Shown here piece by piece: positions 40,801 to 54,319 of a DNA stretch of 64,000 nt. This DNA is from Dendrophyllia cribrosa (Eukaryota; Cnidaria; Anthozoa; Scleractinia; Dendrophylliidae). Within the stretch, counting starts at the first letter, position 1; each line of letters begins with the position of its first letter. The stretch is taken from contig JAJLRJ010000002.1 of assembly GCA_024195265.1 (NCBI GenBank), positions 19,776,604 through 19,840,603 of the forward strand, read 5' to 3'. The notes beneath the pieces were generated by a model. The model saw only the letters and a program-made list of their open reading frames with translations. It ran no database searches and was not told the origin of the DNA. The position numbers and the translations under genes are program-made.

Positions 40801-43800
40801 GCTTTATTGATCACCTGTCAATAAATCAAACTTGCCATTCTTGTGAAATTTTGACTTTTCTAGCAGTTGTTTTCTCCTGGCCATAATCATGAAAACACGA
40901 TATTTCAGTCGGGACAGTGTCCCATTAAGCAACAAAGGAATACCCAAAATAAATTAAATAATCCAAATGAATGAGTCTGTAAACAAGCTGCTATTTGGGG
41001 TGACCTCAGTTACCAGGATTAATAGAACCAAGTCAGTTTAAGAAATTCACTTTGTTATCAAGATTTATCTGGCACGGAATGAACATTGATCAAAACTGTG
41101 ATTATATATACAGGATGATTCAATGGATAGGACTAAAGTTTACCTTGTGTTCCAAAGAGCAGATTCTTATGTCTGGACTTACCTAATATATATTTTTTTC
41201 ATTTGAGCTTAAAAACTTGGGGTGAGTGTTAGCAGGAGTTTTACGGTAAGTACCTAATAATGCAAACATGATAAGTCTATAGTCCAAATTATTGTGCACT
41301 TTTATATACAACATAATGAAGACCACAGGTCGCATAACAGTGCCAAACATCAAAATTTGGGCAAAATCCCAAATTTCAGTTTGTAAAATATTGAAAAACA
41401 AATAGTACCATGCAAAAGTACTTCTGAAGAGGTTTCATTTGATTATGGTCACACATGAAAAGACTCAAACATTATAACTATGCTGCATGTCTCCATAACT
41501 GACTCTAGGAGTGAAAGAGTTAAGCAGGACCAAAGCCACAGGCTAACCAGATCTTTGAGATACACTGTACACCAACCCAAGCACATAATATGAGCTCAGA
41601 AAATTGAACACAAACAGCTGGAGGTACAGCACTTGCCCTCACCTTCTTCACATTCACCCCTGTAATCCACTGTTATGTTCTTCTTTTGTACACAAGCTGT
41701 ACTCCTCATCACACACTCATTACCATATGTGCCACCATCTGTTCCACATACTGGATCATAAATGAAAGTACATGCAATGTTGCACTTGCAGTCAACTGAT
41801 TTACGATCTTTGCTGGGAACACACTCCCCATAGTAAGGACAGGTAGTGGAAAGGCACGGATCTGTAATATTAAACAAATTATTAATATTACGTTTACTTC
41901 CGTCACATAACAATAAAGCTCATCAATCAACACCAAACCACAACTTGAAACAATGCGAGCTGTGCACAAAGCAGAAAAAAAGGAATAAAATTATATTAAC
42001 TAAATACCCTGAAATGATCAGCCAACCTCCTTTTTTTCACCAATCAAACTATCAAAGGTAACCATGCACAATAGAGCTTAACTTGATAAATGGATGCAAG
42101 CGCCAACAAATTGTTCAGTTCCTTCAGGCATTTAATAAGAGAGGCGGGTTTGATACATTCCCCCCACCTGACCCAATAATTCTTCACCAAACAGTACTTG
42201 TTACCATAGGCTGCTTAAGTCTGTAGTGTGACAGGTGTTGTGTTATAGGGACTTATATGAATAATCTAATGATTGGAACAGGACCAGTTACACTGTAACA
42301 TGAAATAACTCCCTCCTCCCCACCTACACACCCACATAATTTTTTATGCAACAAGGACTCCTAACACTGTAGCCACAAATAAGAGTTATGTGTTGTCATT
42401 TTTTTTTTTTACCTGGAACAGTGCAATTGGGCCTTCCTCTTGTTCGTGTTCCAAGCATTTCTATACCATAACTGTCAACACACCAACAGTGGCCAGTGGA
42501 TGGATGACACTGCCTTTCATGAAATCTTCCATCCTTTTTGCAGCTTGGAACAAATCGACCCAAGGGAGGGAAAAGAAACGACTCCTCGTATCTTTTCTGG
42601 CAGGTAGACAAACCTGGAAATGGAAAAAATATATTATAAGAAAATCAGCATTTCTAATGTACATGTACAATGTAAGTGAAAGTCAAATGAAGAACAAAAT
42701 AACAAATCTATAATGGAAGTAGAATACTTGATTCTGTACAGTGACAAACACCCGTACATGCAAGTACAGCTGTACATAATATATTGACCATGCTGGTCCA
42801 ACTTAAATTCAGATACATGAAAATTTGGTAAACAAAATCATGTTATGAACTGAACTCACTAACCAGGGTCAACACAGTCATTCTGACAGCCATTAAAACA
42901 ACATATCTGGCTTCTCTTGCAGTCTACATCTTTTTCACACATATCACCACGGCGATCACATAAACCTTCCTGACCCAGCCATGGCTTAGGGCACTGTCCT
43001 GGCTTTGTTCCTCCTTTCTGGTGAGCTTCCGTTGTTTTCACGCACATCCGTTGACAGCCACTAAAGCAGCATTTTTCCTTTTCTGAGCAGTGAAAGTCCA
43101 TTCCACATTCATCACCTTTCTTGTCACAGAAACCTGTGGCTCCCTTCCATGGCTTGGGACATGTTCCATCCTTTCCAGCCCCAACATTCTTTGCTAAGTA
43201 AATAAATTATCACCATTTTTTATCAAGTAGGGGATAAAAAGAAAGAGAATGAAAGTGTCAGTCAGCAGAACCTAACTGTACTTACAGACAGCTATGCAGT
43301 AAATACAATTCAATTGGTACTGGCAAAACTCCAACCTTTTTTCTATTAAAATTATTTTCTCCACAATATAGCCCTTCTATAATAAACAACACCAATACTA
43401 CAAGTAAAATCAATAGCATGAAGCAAGTTCCTAAAAAAAAATCTTGTTTATACCCTTTAACTCCCAAGAGTGCCAAAAATCAAAATTCAAGAAAAATCCA
43501 AATTAATTTCATCTTATAAAAATAATATTAAAAAACAAATGTTACTGTACATGTAAAAGTACTGCTGTGCAGTCTTTAATTTGAATGGTCACACCATAGG
43601 ATATCATTGACTGACCCAAAAGTTAGAACAACACTACATGTCTCCATAAAACAAAAATTGACTCTGGGAGTGAAAGTGACACATTGAAATTGACACATTG
43701 AAAATGACACATTGAAAATGACACATTGAAATTGACACATTGAAATTTTTACAAATGAAATAAGAGTGATCATGCAAGGCCTATGTATTGGTAGCCACAT

Positions 43801-45014
43801 AACCAGGGGTAATAAATAAAAATAATTGTTTTATTACACGACTAAGACAGTCAGAGGGCCATGCAATAACTAAAATCAACCAATCAAAATGCTCGATTGT
43901 CGGTCCAATATTCACTAAGCATTGGACCGGGCATTGTCCTGAATGATCCCGTGCGATCCTCCTGCCAGCAGGAGTCGTGTAATAAATCTCTTATTAACCA
44001 AGCTTGCTCGGGACCGTACTGGGAGAATATCGGCCCTCGGTCTTTTCTGTACGGCCCTCGCTGCGCTCGGTCCGTACTGTCAAGACCTCGGGCCGATATT
44101 ATCCCAGTACGGCCCTCATGCTTGGTCAATAAGATATATGTAAAGAGGCCCTAAAGCCCAGCCCAAATGAAAACAAGAGTTGACAAGAGTTCAATTAAAC
44201 TCTTAATTTCTCTTGTTTGATCAGCTCACACACTCTCTGTTACTCTCATGTGCTCTCCTACTTTACTTCAGAGTCGATGGGAATTTTGAATTCTCACTCT
44301 TGATTGCCCTCAACTCTCAAGAACTTTTATTGACTCTTAGGAGTTTGAACTCTGGCCAACTCTAGTTTCCATTTGAGTCGGGCTTAATACTGGCACTTAT
44401 TTCTGTCCCTCTGGCATCTATATATATATAAAACTTATATCTAACTTTAAATGTATAACAATCATATATGCTCATTCAAACACGATAGATATAGACACGT
44501 AACCGAACTCAGTAAATATATATGGAGCCTTAAAGATCAAAACATCAAGTACAACATCACATGGAGAAAAGTCAAACAAACCATCGCATATACAAATGTA
44601 AGCAAAAAGTGCAGTTTATGCTTATGGGAAAAATTTTTTATCATCTGCAAACCCAATATGGCTTCGCTAAATAAGAGGAGCGAAATGATGTCAAAATGTA
44701 GACACGCAACAAATTTCTACTGAACACCTCCATAACCTGATTGTTTATATTGTAATATACGCACTTAAACGTTGCGCATATACGTATTTAGTTACACAAA
44801 CGATGTATTGTTCTGTATCCCATTGAATTTCTATTTTTGTATTTTTTTGAATTTTTGGCAGTTGCCTGATGATCGTGTTGCTTGCAACACGTGAAACTCC
44901 GAGTAGCAGATAAAATGTTTTTACAATCTTAACTACTTCGTATACTTTTATATTGCTCCGGTTTATCCAGTTGAGCACTCTCAATAGCCGATGAAGACAT
45001 CACCGCTTTCCCTG

Positions 45015-45072
<58 letters not shown>

Positions 45073-48000
45073 TATATATCAGTACAGTTCAACTGTTCAT
45101 GTATCTTTACAAACCTACAGCTTAGAGAATAGCATCAAATTTGCCACTTTATTGAAAAAGAGGAGATCTCCGAGACCTAGTCAGGAAAATTTAGGTTAAA
45201 AAATCATTGCAAATACTGGGAGCCAAGTTCTAGTAATTGTTGCCTTTTTTAAATGCTGAAAAGTGCTAGTGTTTTTTTTTTTTCGCAAGTAGAGCCAATA
45301 AAAGTTTCTTGTAGCCTTAATAAATCATACCTGAATGAATGCAATTAGGTTCCCCTCTGGTGCGTGTGCCAGGCAATTCATTACCAAGCTTGTCTACACA
45401 CCAACAAAACCCTGTTGAACCATGACACTGGATCTCTTCGTAGTCTCCATTCAATTTGCAGCTGGGAACAAATGCACCAATTAAAGGAGGCCCATCATGA
45501 TTGGCAGCATGTGCTACCTTGTGCTTCTTGCAAAGTTTAATACCCTCTGAAATAAAATTATATTAACGGTCGATAAGTAAGCATATCTACAGTTTGTACT
45601 TCAGTTAAACAACAACTTATGTTCAGGTTGGGGAAACAACAGTCACCAACAACGTGTTATTTATAACTTCCCTCACTGTGAGTACTGGTTGAGATATATT
45701 AATTAATTGGAACTATGTACGCAGCGCATCACAGCCAGGCCATTGTGTGAATCTTCCACTGGAATGAACAGCCACATGAGAGGCCCTTTTACAAATAAAA
45801 TTTATCCATTTATCAGCAGAGCAGGAGGAGAGGCACTAAATCAGGGGTGGGGGTGGGTGGGCTTGACTAAGGGAAAGACAATATTTTTCATTTATACCAG
45901 GTGGAACACAGTCATTTTGGCATCCATTGGTGCAGCACCTTTCATCTCCACCACAATCAGAATCTTTAAAGCACATGTCGCCACGGTAATCACAGATCCC
46001 ATTTTGTCCTTTCCATGGTTTTGGACATTTGCCTGGTTTGTCTAAGGAAGAAAAATGTTTGATTCATAAGTTGATGTCATATCAGGGTTGGAAAGTAAAA
46101 TTTCAGAGCACTCGCCATCTGGACGAGTGACCTTCAAATTGCACTCGCCCAGATCAGTTTTAACTTGCCATTCTGGTGAAAATTTTCTTGTTTTTGTCTT
46201 TTCGTATTCCCTAAAAGGAGTCATACATGTATTCTTATCACTAGCAGTATTCTTATCACTAGTTACCGCTGATGCAGAAAGGTATATCTCCACATTTTGA
46301 CACTACCGGTATTTGAACTCAATATATTTCTTTAATGAAAAATCTAATAAAATAGACCTTAACTCCACAATAAAAAAAAATGACACACTTCAAAAGTTGA
46401 AACGCGTGCCAGTTTTACTGATACATATTCCTAATTTCCTGTAGTTTGCAAGCAAAGTGTCGAAATTGTATAGTAAAAGCGGAGGGGAAATAGCCATCTT
46501 GCCGCATTTCGCAGCTTGTTGGACGATTCCGTTTTATTTTTTTTTAATGACCAGAGGTATTACTTTGAAAATCATACTTGCCAAACTGAGCAAGTGATCC
46601 GTGATTTGTACTCGCCCGGCCGTTTGACACTCGCCTGGGTGAGCGGGCTCGCGGGCGAGTGCCAAAGTCCAACCCTGTTACATGAATGCATTGTTCCAGA
46701 AAATAACCACACCCCTAACATGGAAGGTTTCTGAATGTCAGTTCAAATGTTTAGCAATCACTACTTTAAATGATCTAATGCTTTCAAGAAGTCCAGCATT
46801 TTTTAAACAGATGTTCCATTCACCAAATTGACATAAAACAAAAGTTTCAAAACACAATGAAAAATACCCACACCATAACACAATAACTAACAAACAGAAA
46901 CTAATGGACACAAAGAAATACCCAATGAGCACATTATCAAAGTCTCAGTGGTTTAACTTGTAAGGTATACTTAGCATTAAACTCATTGCCATTAGATGAG
47001 CTGGAGAACTGGTGCCTAGAGAGTAGGGAGGTAACCATGACAACCCTGCGAGCAGGAACCCCCCTGCCTGCAGCCCCACCTGGCACCATCACACTGGTGA
47101 CTCAGTGGAAATAATACATACCTATCCCCAATACTCACCTACCATCATTCGTGGTAAGTGCTGGGCGGGCTGGGTGGGACAAAAATCCGCAAAGATTCGC
47201 TTGAGCAAAAGCAAGTGATCCGCAATGATCAGCATGAATGAAATGCAAAATGCAATAAATGCAGATAAAAACCTACCAGAACAATGGGTTGCCCTAAAGG
47301 TCACATACATGTACTATCAGGGGGCATACCGCTAACCCTATTGTCTTGTGTTTAACTTTGCCTAAATTACATGTAGCCACATATAATAATTATTTAATAT
47401 CAAATATATCATTTTGGTCATCAATCTGGGGATCCAGAGTCTGTGGATGAGCACATAAAATCGCCAGTATATAGTTGAGTATGTTTCTGGCTTAAAATGC
47501 CTGCAATTGCAGGCACAAGGATGGTGCAACTTCACCTTGACAAAAATTGGCAGCAGGGGTGGGGTGCAGATGGGGGGAAGGTTACTTTGTACCTTGAGGT
47601 AAGCAGACAGCCATTCCTCTTACTACTGTGTCCTGCATTTTTTTCCCGTCTTTGTCCACACACCAGCAGTACAGCTCATGGCATTGTTGATCTTCATACT
47701 GTCCATCTGGTTTACATTTTGGCACAAACACGCCCACCATAGGGGGGTCCAATGCAAGCTTGTCAAGTGCTTCTTGGGTTTCTGTCTGGCATTTTGTTAG
47801 GTTCACTGATCATGAAAACAAAACTTTTATTATAATTTATGTAAGCTTGGTAACACGAATGGACTTAAAAGGGCTATGTCACAAGAATTTGGCAATTTTT
47901 TGGTCAAAACTGTGCTACAGTTACTGTGAAGGGTGACCCTATTCCGCGGAATGACGGAATGACAGAATGGAATGGCGGAATGACGGAATGGCGGAATATT

Positions 48001-51000
48001 CTAAAACACGATAAGATGCCCTGATAAGATCTTTCATCCTCCTGGTGCCTTAATATCGCAGGCTCACTTTCCCACACTCAGTGCTTCAATAGTAAGAAGA
48101 ATTGATCGTGCGTACATACTTGAAGTGCTATGGATACTTGCGAACATTTTTTAAGGTCGAAGTTTTCTTTGGCGTTCTGTATTTCTTTGGTGTAGGCTCA
48201 GCTCCTCAGCTGGGCAAAAATAAGCGATTTCAGAATACCCCGCCACTTTTGAACGACATAAAACTACTGCTCCCATGCTCGCGCAGTGGGCAGTGACGAA
48301 CGTGTTTTCTGTAAATGCTCCCGCAGTCCCGCGGTCCTGAAGTCGCTAATTCAGTGGTTGATGTCAGAAGGCCTACTAGGCAAGTCTCGAGTATGTTCCA
48401 TGTGCAACGATGATATGAAACTTGTAAGATGCGAAGACCGCTCGGATGCTTTTAAATGGGAGTGTAGAAGACAGGTTAACAACAAAAGGCACAGGGTGGA
48501 GATGTCAATAAGAGCAGGTAGCTGGTTTGAGAAAAGCAACATGACGCTGGAGGAGATCTTAAAATTTACGTATTGGTGGTGTCAGGATCTCGATCAGGCC
48601 CAGATAAGACATGAAATTGGACTAGGCAGAAGTACAGGTGTGGATTGGGACAGTTTTTGCCGGGAAGCCTGTGAGATCACATTATTTGAAAACAGCGAGA
48701 GAATTGGAGGAGGGGGCAGAGTGGTGCAGATCGACGAGAGTAAGTTTGGAAAAAGAAAATTCCATCGGGGACACCACGTCGAAGGGCAATGGGTGTTCGG
48801 CGGCATCGAGAGCGACAGCAGAAAATGTTTTCTTGTTGCCGTAGAGAAAAGAGATCAGGCAACTTTGCTTCCGATCATCCAACGGTGGATTGAGCCTGGT
48901 ACAATTATAATTTCCGACTGCTGGAAAGCCTACTGCAATCTACAGCAACATGGGTACACACATTTCACGGTAAACCACCCGAAGGAGTTTGTGAATGCAG
49001 CTGGTCAAAGCACAAACAAAATGGAAGGCCACTGGCGACAAGCTAAGGCAAAATTTCCACTGTTCGGCGTTAGAAAACACCAGTTTTCGTCGTACTTAGC
49101 GGAGTTCATGTGGAGATATATGAATAGAGAGGAAGACTTATTTGAAAAATTTTTAGAAGCTGTAAAACAAATTTATGCTCCAAACAAGAGTAACAAAGAT
49201 TGACAGTAGCGCTATGATCGACGATAGTATATCCCTTGAAGCTGAGGCTCGTAGTTTTAGTTGTTTAAGAACATGTAGAAAGCGAGGGCATATTCGCATA
49301 GGGTTTGATTTACAAATTTATTTTGAGAATTTGACAGTACCGCTTTGAATCGATGTCAGTTTGAAAACGGCACATTCTCATGTTTGTATTTTAAATGATT
49401 GAAGAAATAAACTTCCAACGGGATTCAGTAGTATTCTTGGCTCATATTTGGAGGGGAACTTAAAGAAAGCAGTTCTTTTCGTTTCGCTTTTATATTGACG
49501 CATGAGTGAATGGCGTGACATAATTTCGTGACAACTTAACGGTACGGTCTGTTGAACATGACGTTATAATGTAAATTTGTTCGACTTTGTGATAAGTAAA
49601 TCTTGAGGACTGCGGCATTGCGGGAGCAGCTTTTGAAGGTGAATTTTATCCACTGCGGGAGCACGGGAGCAGTAGTTTTATGTCGTTCAAAAGTGGCGGG
49701 GTATTCTGAAATCTAGCCCAAAAAAATACACCGTTTTTTGCTTCTAAATACCGCGAAATGTAACTTATTTACGTTGGTATAGTTCCAAACACCGCCATTT
49801 TAAAAACTTCAAGACAAGCTTTGTAACCTGGTTTTCTATTGGAAGCAGCCGCTGTTAAGGCTGTTAACAGAAGGCTTATTTTATGGGACATTGTGTGTCT
49901 CGTGGCAGTGGTGCCTGAAACATTTTTAGCCTCAATCGCTTGTTGCGGAGACAGTTAGCAGAGTCGAATCCTTTTCTCATCTTTTCCATTCTTTTTGTTT
50001 CTTGTTTTTGTTTTCAGCTCCGCCATTCCATGTTTTAGAATATTCCGCCATTCCGTGTTTTGGAATATTCCGCCATTCCGTGTTTTGGAATATTCCGCCA
50101 TTCCGTGTTTTGGAATATTCCGCCATTCCGTGTTTTAGAATATTCCGTCATTCCGTGTTTTAGAATATTCCGCCATTCCGTGTTTTAGAATATTCCGCCA
50201 TTCCGTCATTCCGTCATTCCACGGAATAGGGTCACCCACTGTGAACGATAAGAGGATGACATACATTGTAAAGTGTATTCATAAACAGAGACAAAAACAC
50301 AGCCACAAACGTGGTGCAACAATACAGATGCAGCTTAGAAATAGAATATAATGGTGTACATGTATCTTGTTAACCCATCTCACCTGGTTTGACACAATCC
50401 TTTTGGCATCCATTATGACAGCATTTGCTCCCAGAATCCCCACAATCCAGATCTGTTTGGCACATATCTCCTCTCCGATCACATGGCTGTTCTTTCCATG
50501 GGTTGGGACACTGTCCAGGCTTTTCTGACAATTCCCTAGTGCCAGGCTTCACACAGTCACGTTGACAACCATTGAAGCAACACTTTTCTGATTTATCACA
50601 ATCCATATCTACATTGCACATGTCTCCTCGACGATCACAAATGCCATCTTGTCCTTTCCATGGTTTTGGGCAAACCCCTGTTTTAGACACAGGCACTACA
50701 GGTTCAATACAATCTTTTTGACACCCATTAAAACAGCACTTGGCTGTTACATTACAACTTTCATCATCATCACACATATCTCCACGACGATCACATATAC
50801 CATCAAGCCCTTTCCATGGTTTTGGGCACCGACCAACTTTTGGAGGCAGAACTGGCCTTTCCCCAGGGGTTATCATGCATTCCTTTATACAGCCTGTTGC
50901 ACAGCACTTATCTTTGCCTTGACAATCATTATCATTTTCACACTCATTTTCAGTAACATTACACAGTTCAGGAGCAATGTTATCTGCTACAGGGCACTCC

Positions 51001-54000
51001 CCAGGCTTAACTACGATGGGTGGAGTGATGCATTCTTTAATGCAGCCTGTTGCACAGCATTTATCTTTGCCTTGACAATCATTATCATTTTCACACTCAT
51101 CTTCAGTCACATTACACAGTTCACGAGGGATGCTATCTAATATAGGGCACTTCCCAGTCTTAACAACGATAGGCGGAGTTATGCATTCTTTAATACAGCC
51201 TGTAGCACAGCATTTATCTCGGCCTTTACAATCCTCATCCTCTTCACACTCATCTTCGGTTACCTCACAGAGCTCAGGTGGAATGTAATCTACAATGGGG
51301 CACAAGCCAGGCTTCTTGACAGCTGGTGGGGTAATGCACTCTTGAAGACACCCGGTCGCACAACACTTATCTCTGCCTGGACACTGTGTATCATCCATGC
51401 ATTTGTCTTCCGTATCTGAACAGTTCTCAGGGGGGATATAGTCGGCAAGGGGACACGCACCCGGCTTTGGGCGTGGCCTTGGCCTCTTCAGACACTCATT
51501 GTGACATCCATTGAAACAGCACTTGAGATGACCAAAGCAATCAGCATCCCTTTTACATTCATTTTTTGTGCTTTTACACAGATTAGGATTGATGGCATTT
51601 AACCCAGGACAAACACCCGGTTTTATTCTTTGTGGAGTCTCTGGTACACTGCAGTCTCTTTGACAACCATTGTAACAACACTTGCGAGTTCCTGGACAGT
51701 CAGTATCCCTATCACACACATCTCCTTTCTTATTACAAACCTTGTGATCTCGTGGTACCTTAGGACACTTTCCAGGCTTGTTGGCACTCAGTGGCAGTGC
51801 ACAGTCCTTTCCACAGCCAAACATACAACACTTCTTATCACCATCACATTCATCATCTGATTTGCAATTATCTTGTGCCCAGATGCAAAATATAGGCGGG
51901 TTTCTTCGCCATGGACAACGGCCTGGTTTTTCTAGAAAATAAATATTAATTGAACTACAAGGTAATTCAACATTCTTTATTTACCAGCAAAAAGCTATGA
52001 AAAGTTCTACAAACACTACTTAGTGATAAAAAAATCTAACAAAAATATATTAATGCCAATAATGGAAGCTGCAAACATACAAAAATACCTCTTTTGTCTT
52101 TAGGGGTAAGGTTGGAAACTGAAACATAAAAAAATGAATGAACAAGATTAGTTTTCTCAGAAATGTTGTGGCATACCATACTGCAAAGTGCAAAGTGGCA
52201 TGGTAATGGTTTTGAGTACAGTCAATTTTATTTTGTAAAATATAGTGAAAAACAAATGGTGCCATGCAAAAGTATTGACGAAGAGGTTTCATTTGAATGG
52301 TCACACAATAGGATTTCATCCACAGACTCAAAAGTTAGAACTACATGTACACTGCATGTCTCCATAATTGACTCGTGAAAGGGTAAAGACCCACAATAAA
52401 ATTAGTTTGATGCACTGTGGACATAGTTTTTTACTCACCTTTTTGACATTTTGTTTGACACAACTCTAGTGTTGGAAAGTTGTTGCTGTTCCCCAGACAG
52501 CCACCATAAATAAACTTATCGCACTGCCCTGAAGTTTGATTGAAGAAATATCGGCGGAAATAAGCCTTACAGGGTCCAGTTTCAGGGGCTTTACCACAAA
52601 TATGGCTCGCTGAAAAGTAAAAATATATATTTAAAAAAAAACACACAAAAACGTGAAAATATGGCATGTAAGCTGAAGGTTTTAGCCAAAAGCTGGCATC
52701 ACAACATCCACCTTTAAAACAATTTTCTTATGGAAGATAAACATCCAGGATATCCAATTACAAATTGCTCTCACCCCCATCTGACCCCGGGATACCATGA
52801 ATACCATGAAGACCAACCTGAATCACACTTACACAGTTACCCAGAAATAAGCACTATAAATACTACAATACAGGAGCAAGCAGGAGATGAAGAGGAAGAA
52901 GATTTGCGAACAACAGGACTCAGTCAGCAGAAGGTCACCAAATTTTTTGCAAAATTAGAAAGAACAGATGCTGCCTGCTTCAAGAAATACTTTCCAGAAT
53001 AAAGGCTTCATCTCTTGCCCAAGATCTATGATTAGATATTAGGGTCCAAAATTGTCACTGACTGGTTGCCTATGCAACCAAAAATTGAGTGTTGGCGACC
53101 AGAATTTTGGAGCTGGTCGCCAGCAGGCGACTAACATTTTGTCCCCTTGGCGTTTTTAATTCTAAGGTAAATGGACTTTATTTTCGGGGAAAACTTACGG
53201 CTCCTGTGAACAATTGTAGTGAAACACAGTGAGGATTTTACAATCCGCATGTTTTGTATTTACATGTGACGGTCGGTATGTGGACCGATACTCAGTCGAC
53301 ATATCGATCGATAACCCACCGACATTTGGCCGATACTCTACCGTTACTTGGTGGACTCTTTGTTACTGAGTTTTATTTTCTCTCTCTACTCAAATGTTTC
53401 TTGTTTGCGTTGCCCACGCAGCTATTTTTAAGGAACTTTCGGCGGCTTTAACCAGTCTACAGAATATGGCAAGTGCACGCGCTAGTTTTTTTGTTTAAAC
53501 GTTTACGGCGCACGCCAAAATGGTAGCATTGCATGCTGCACCACTGTGCCTAATCAAAATTTGCCCCTTTACTTGATGGAGGAGCATGGAGGGCAAGAGG
53601 AGACGACGCTGATTCGCAGTCAGATGTTTGGAAATGGATGGTTTTGTTGAACGTTGCTATGACCTAATGTTTGTTCTAGACGCCGATGTCGAACAAGTAA
53701 AGGTACAATAGCATGAAAAGTGACATTTTGGCAAACGAAGACGTTTAACAAAACACAATACTGGCAGTCGACCGACATGCCACCGACAGTCGACCGACAT
53801 ACCAGCGACAGTCAACCGATATGCCGCTAACAGTTCATCGTAACGTAACACTTGAGGTATCGACCGAGTGTCGACCGACATACTGACCAAGTGTCGACCG
53901 CGTATTGGTCGACATATCGATCGAGTATCGGCCGATATGTCGACCGATGCTCGGTCAATATGTCGGCCGATACACCGGTCAACATGACTACCGAATATCG

Positions 54001-54248
54001 GTCGACATATCGGCCGATACGCGACCGACACTCGACCGTATGTCGACCGAGTCTCGGCCGATATGTCGACCGATATGTTGACTGATACTCGGCCGATACT
54101 GACGGTCGACAGTCGGCCGACTGGTGCCTTAAGTACACATGATCCATTTATTTAACTTAAGGGCCACAAGTTTATAAGTAATCATATATAGTTACTGTCA
54201 TGGTCACCTTCATTAAATAAAGTCTCTATCTATCTAGCTATCTACATG

Positions 54249-54319
<71 letters not shown>

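Larger units (their letters stand above)
38643..41642 (-). other. Introns flanking exon 15
   Basis: The part at 38643-39660 shows only a fragment of the S1 SINE tail (near 39428-39465). The part at 39889-41642 holds the CTCCCA MITE at 41337-41523 and otherwise nothing recognised. The exon itself occupies 39661-39888. Confidence 0.6.
47931..50237 (+). mobile_element. Merlin-type DNA transposon, apparently complete
   Basis: It begins GGGTGACCCTATTCCG and ends with the inverted partner CGGAATAGGGTCACCC. It is flanked by a perfect 8-bp duplication ACTGTGAA at 47923-47930 and 50238-50245. An 8-9 bp duplication is typical of Merlin/IS1016-like elements. Subterminal inverted repeats lie at about 48222-48288 and 49650-49713. 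The right end carries about seven copies of a 25-bp unit built around ATTCCGCCATTCCGTGTTTT. It lies in intron 8 of the inhibitor gene, in the opposite orientation. Confidence 0.88.

Noticed and set aside
43884..44154. Overlapping frames on both strands of about 66-85 residues
   Set aside because: They lie in the palindromic MITE at 43990-44133, which is why both strands stay open.
45707..46045. 112-residue plus-strand frame
   Set aside because: It is the reverse of WAP exon 10 and flanking intron; the minus strand has the real domain.
50649..51140. 163-residue plus-strand frame
   Set aside because: It is the antisense shadow of the ten-WAP exon and shows no domain of its own.
53657..54147. 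Long overlapping open frames on both strands
   Set aside because: They are produced by the GTCGACCGATA satellite. The translations are repeats of R, S, T, Y and D words with no domain.
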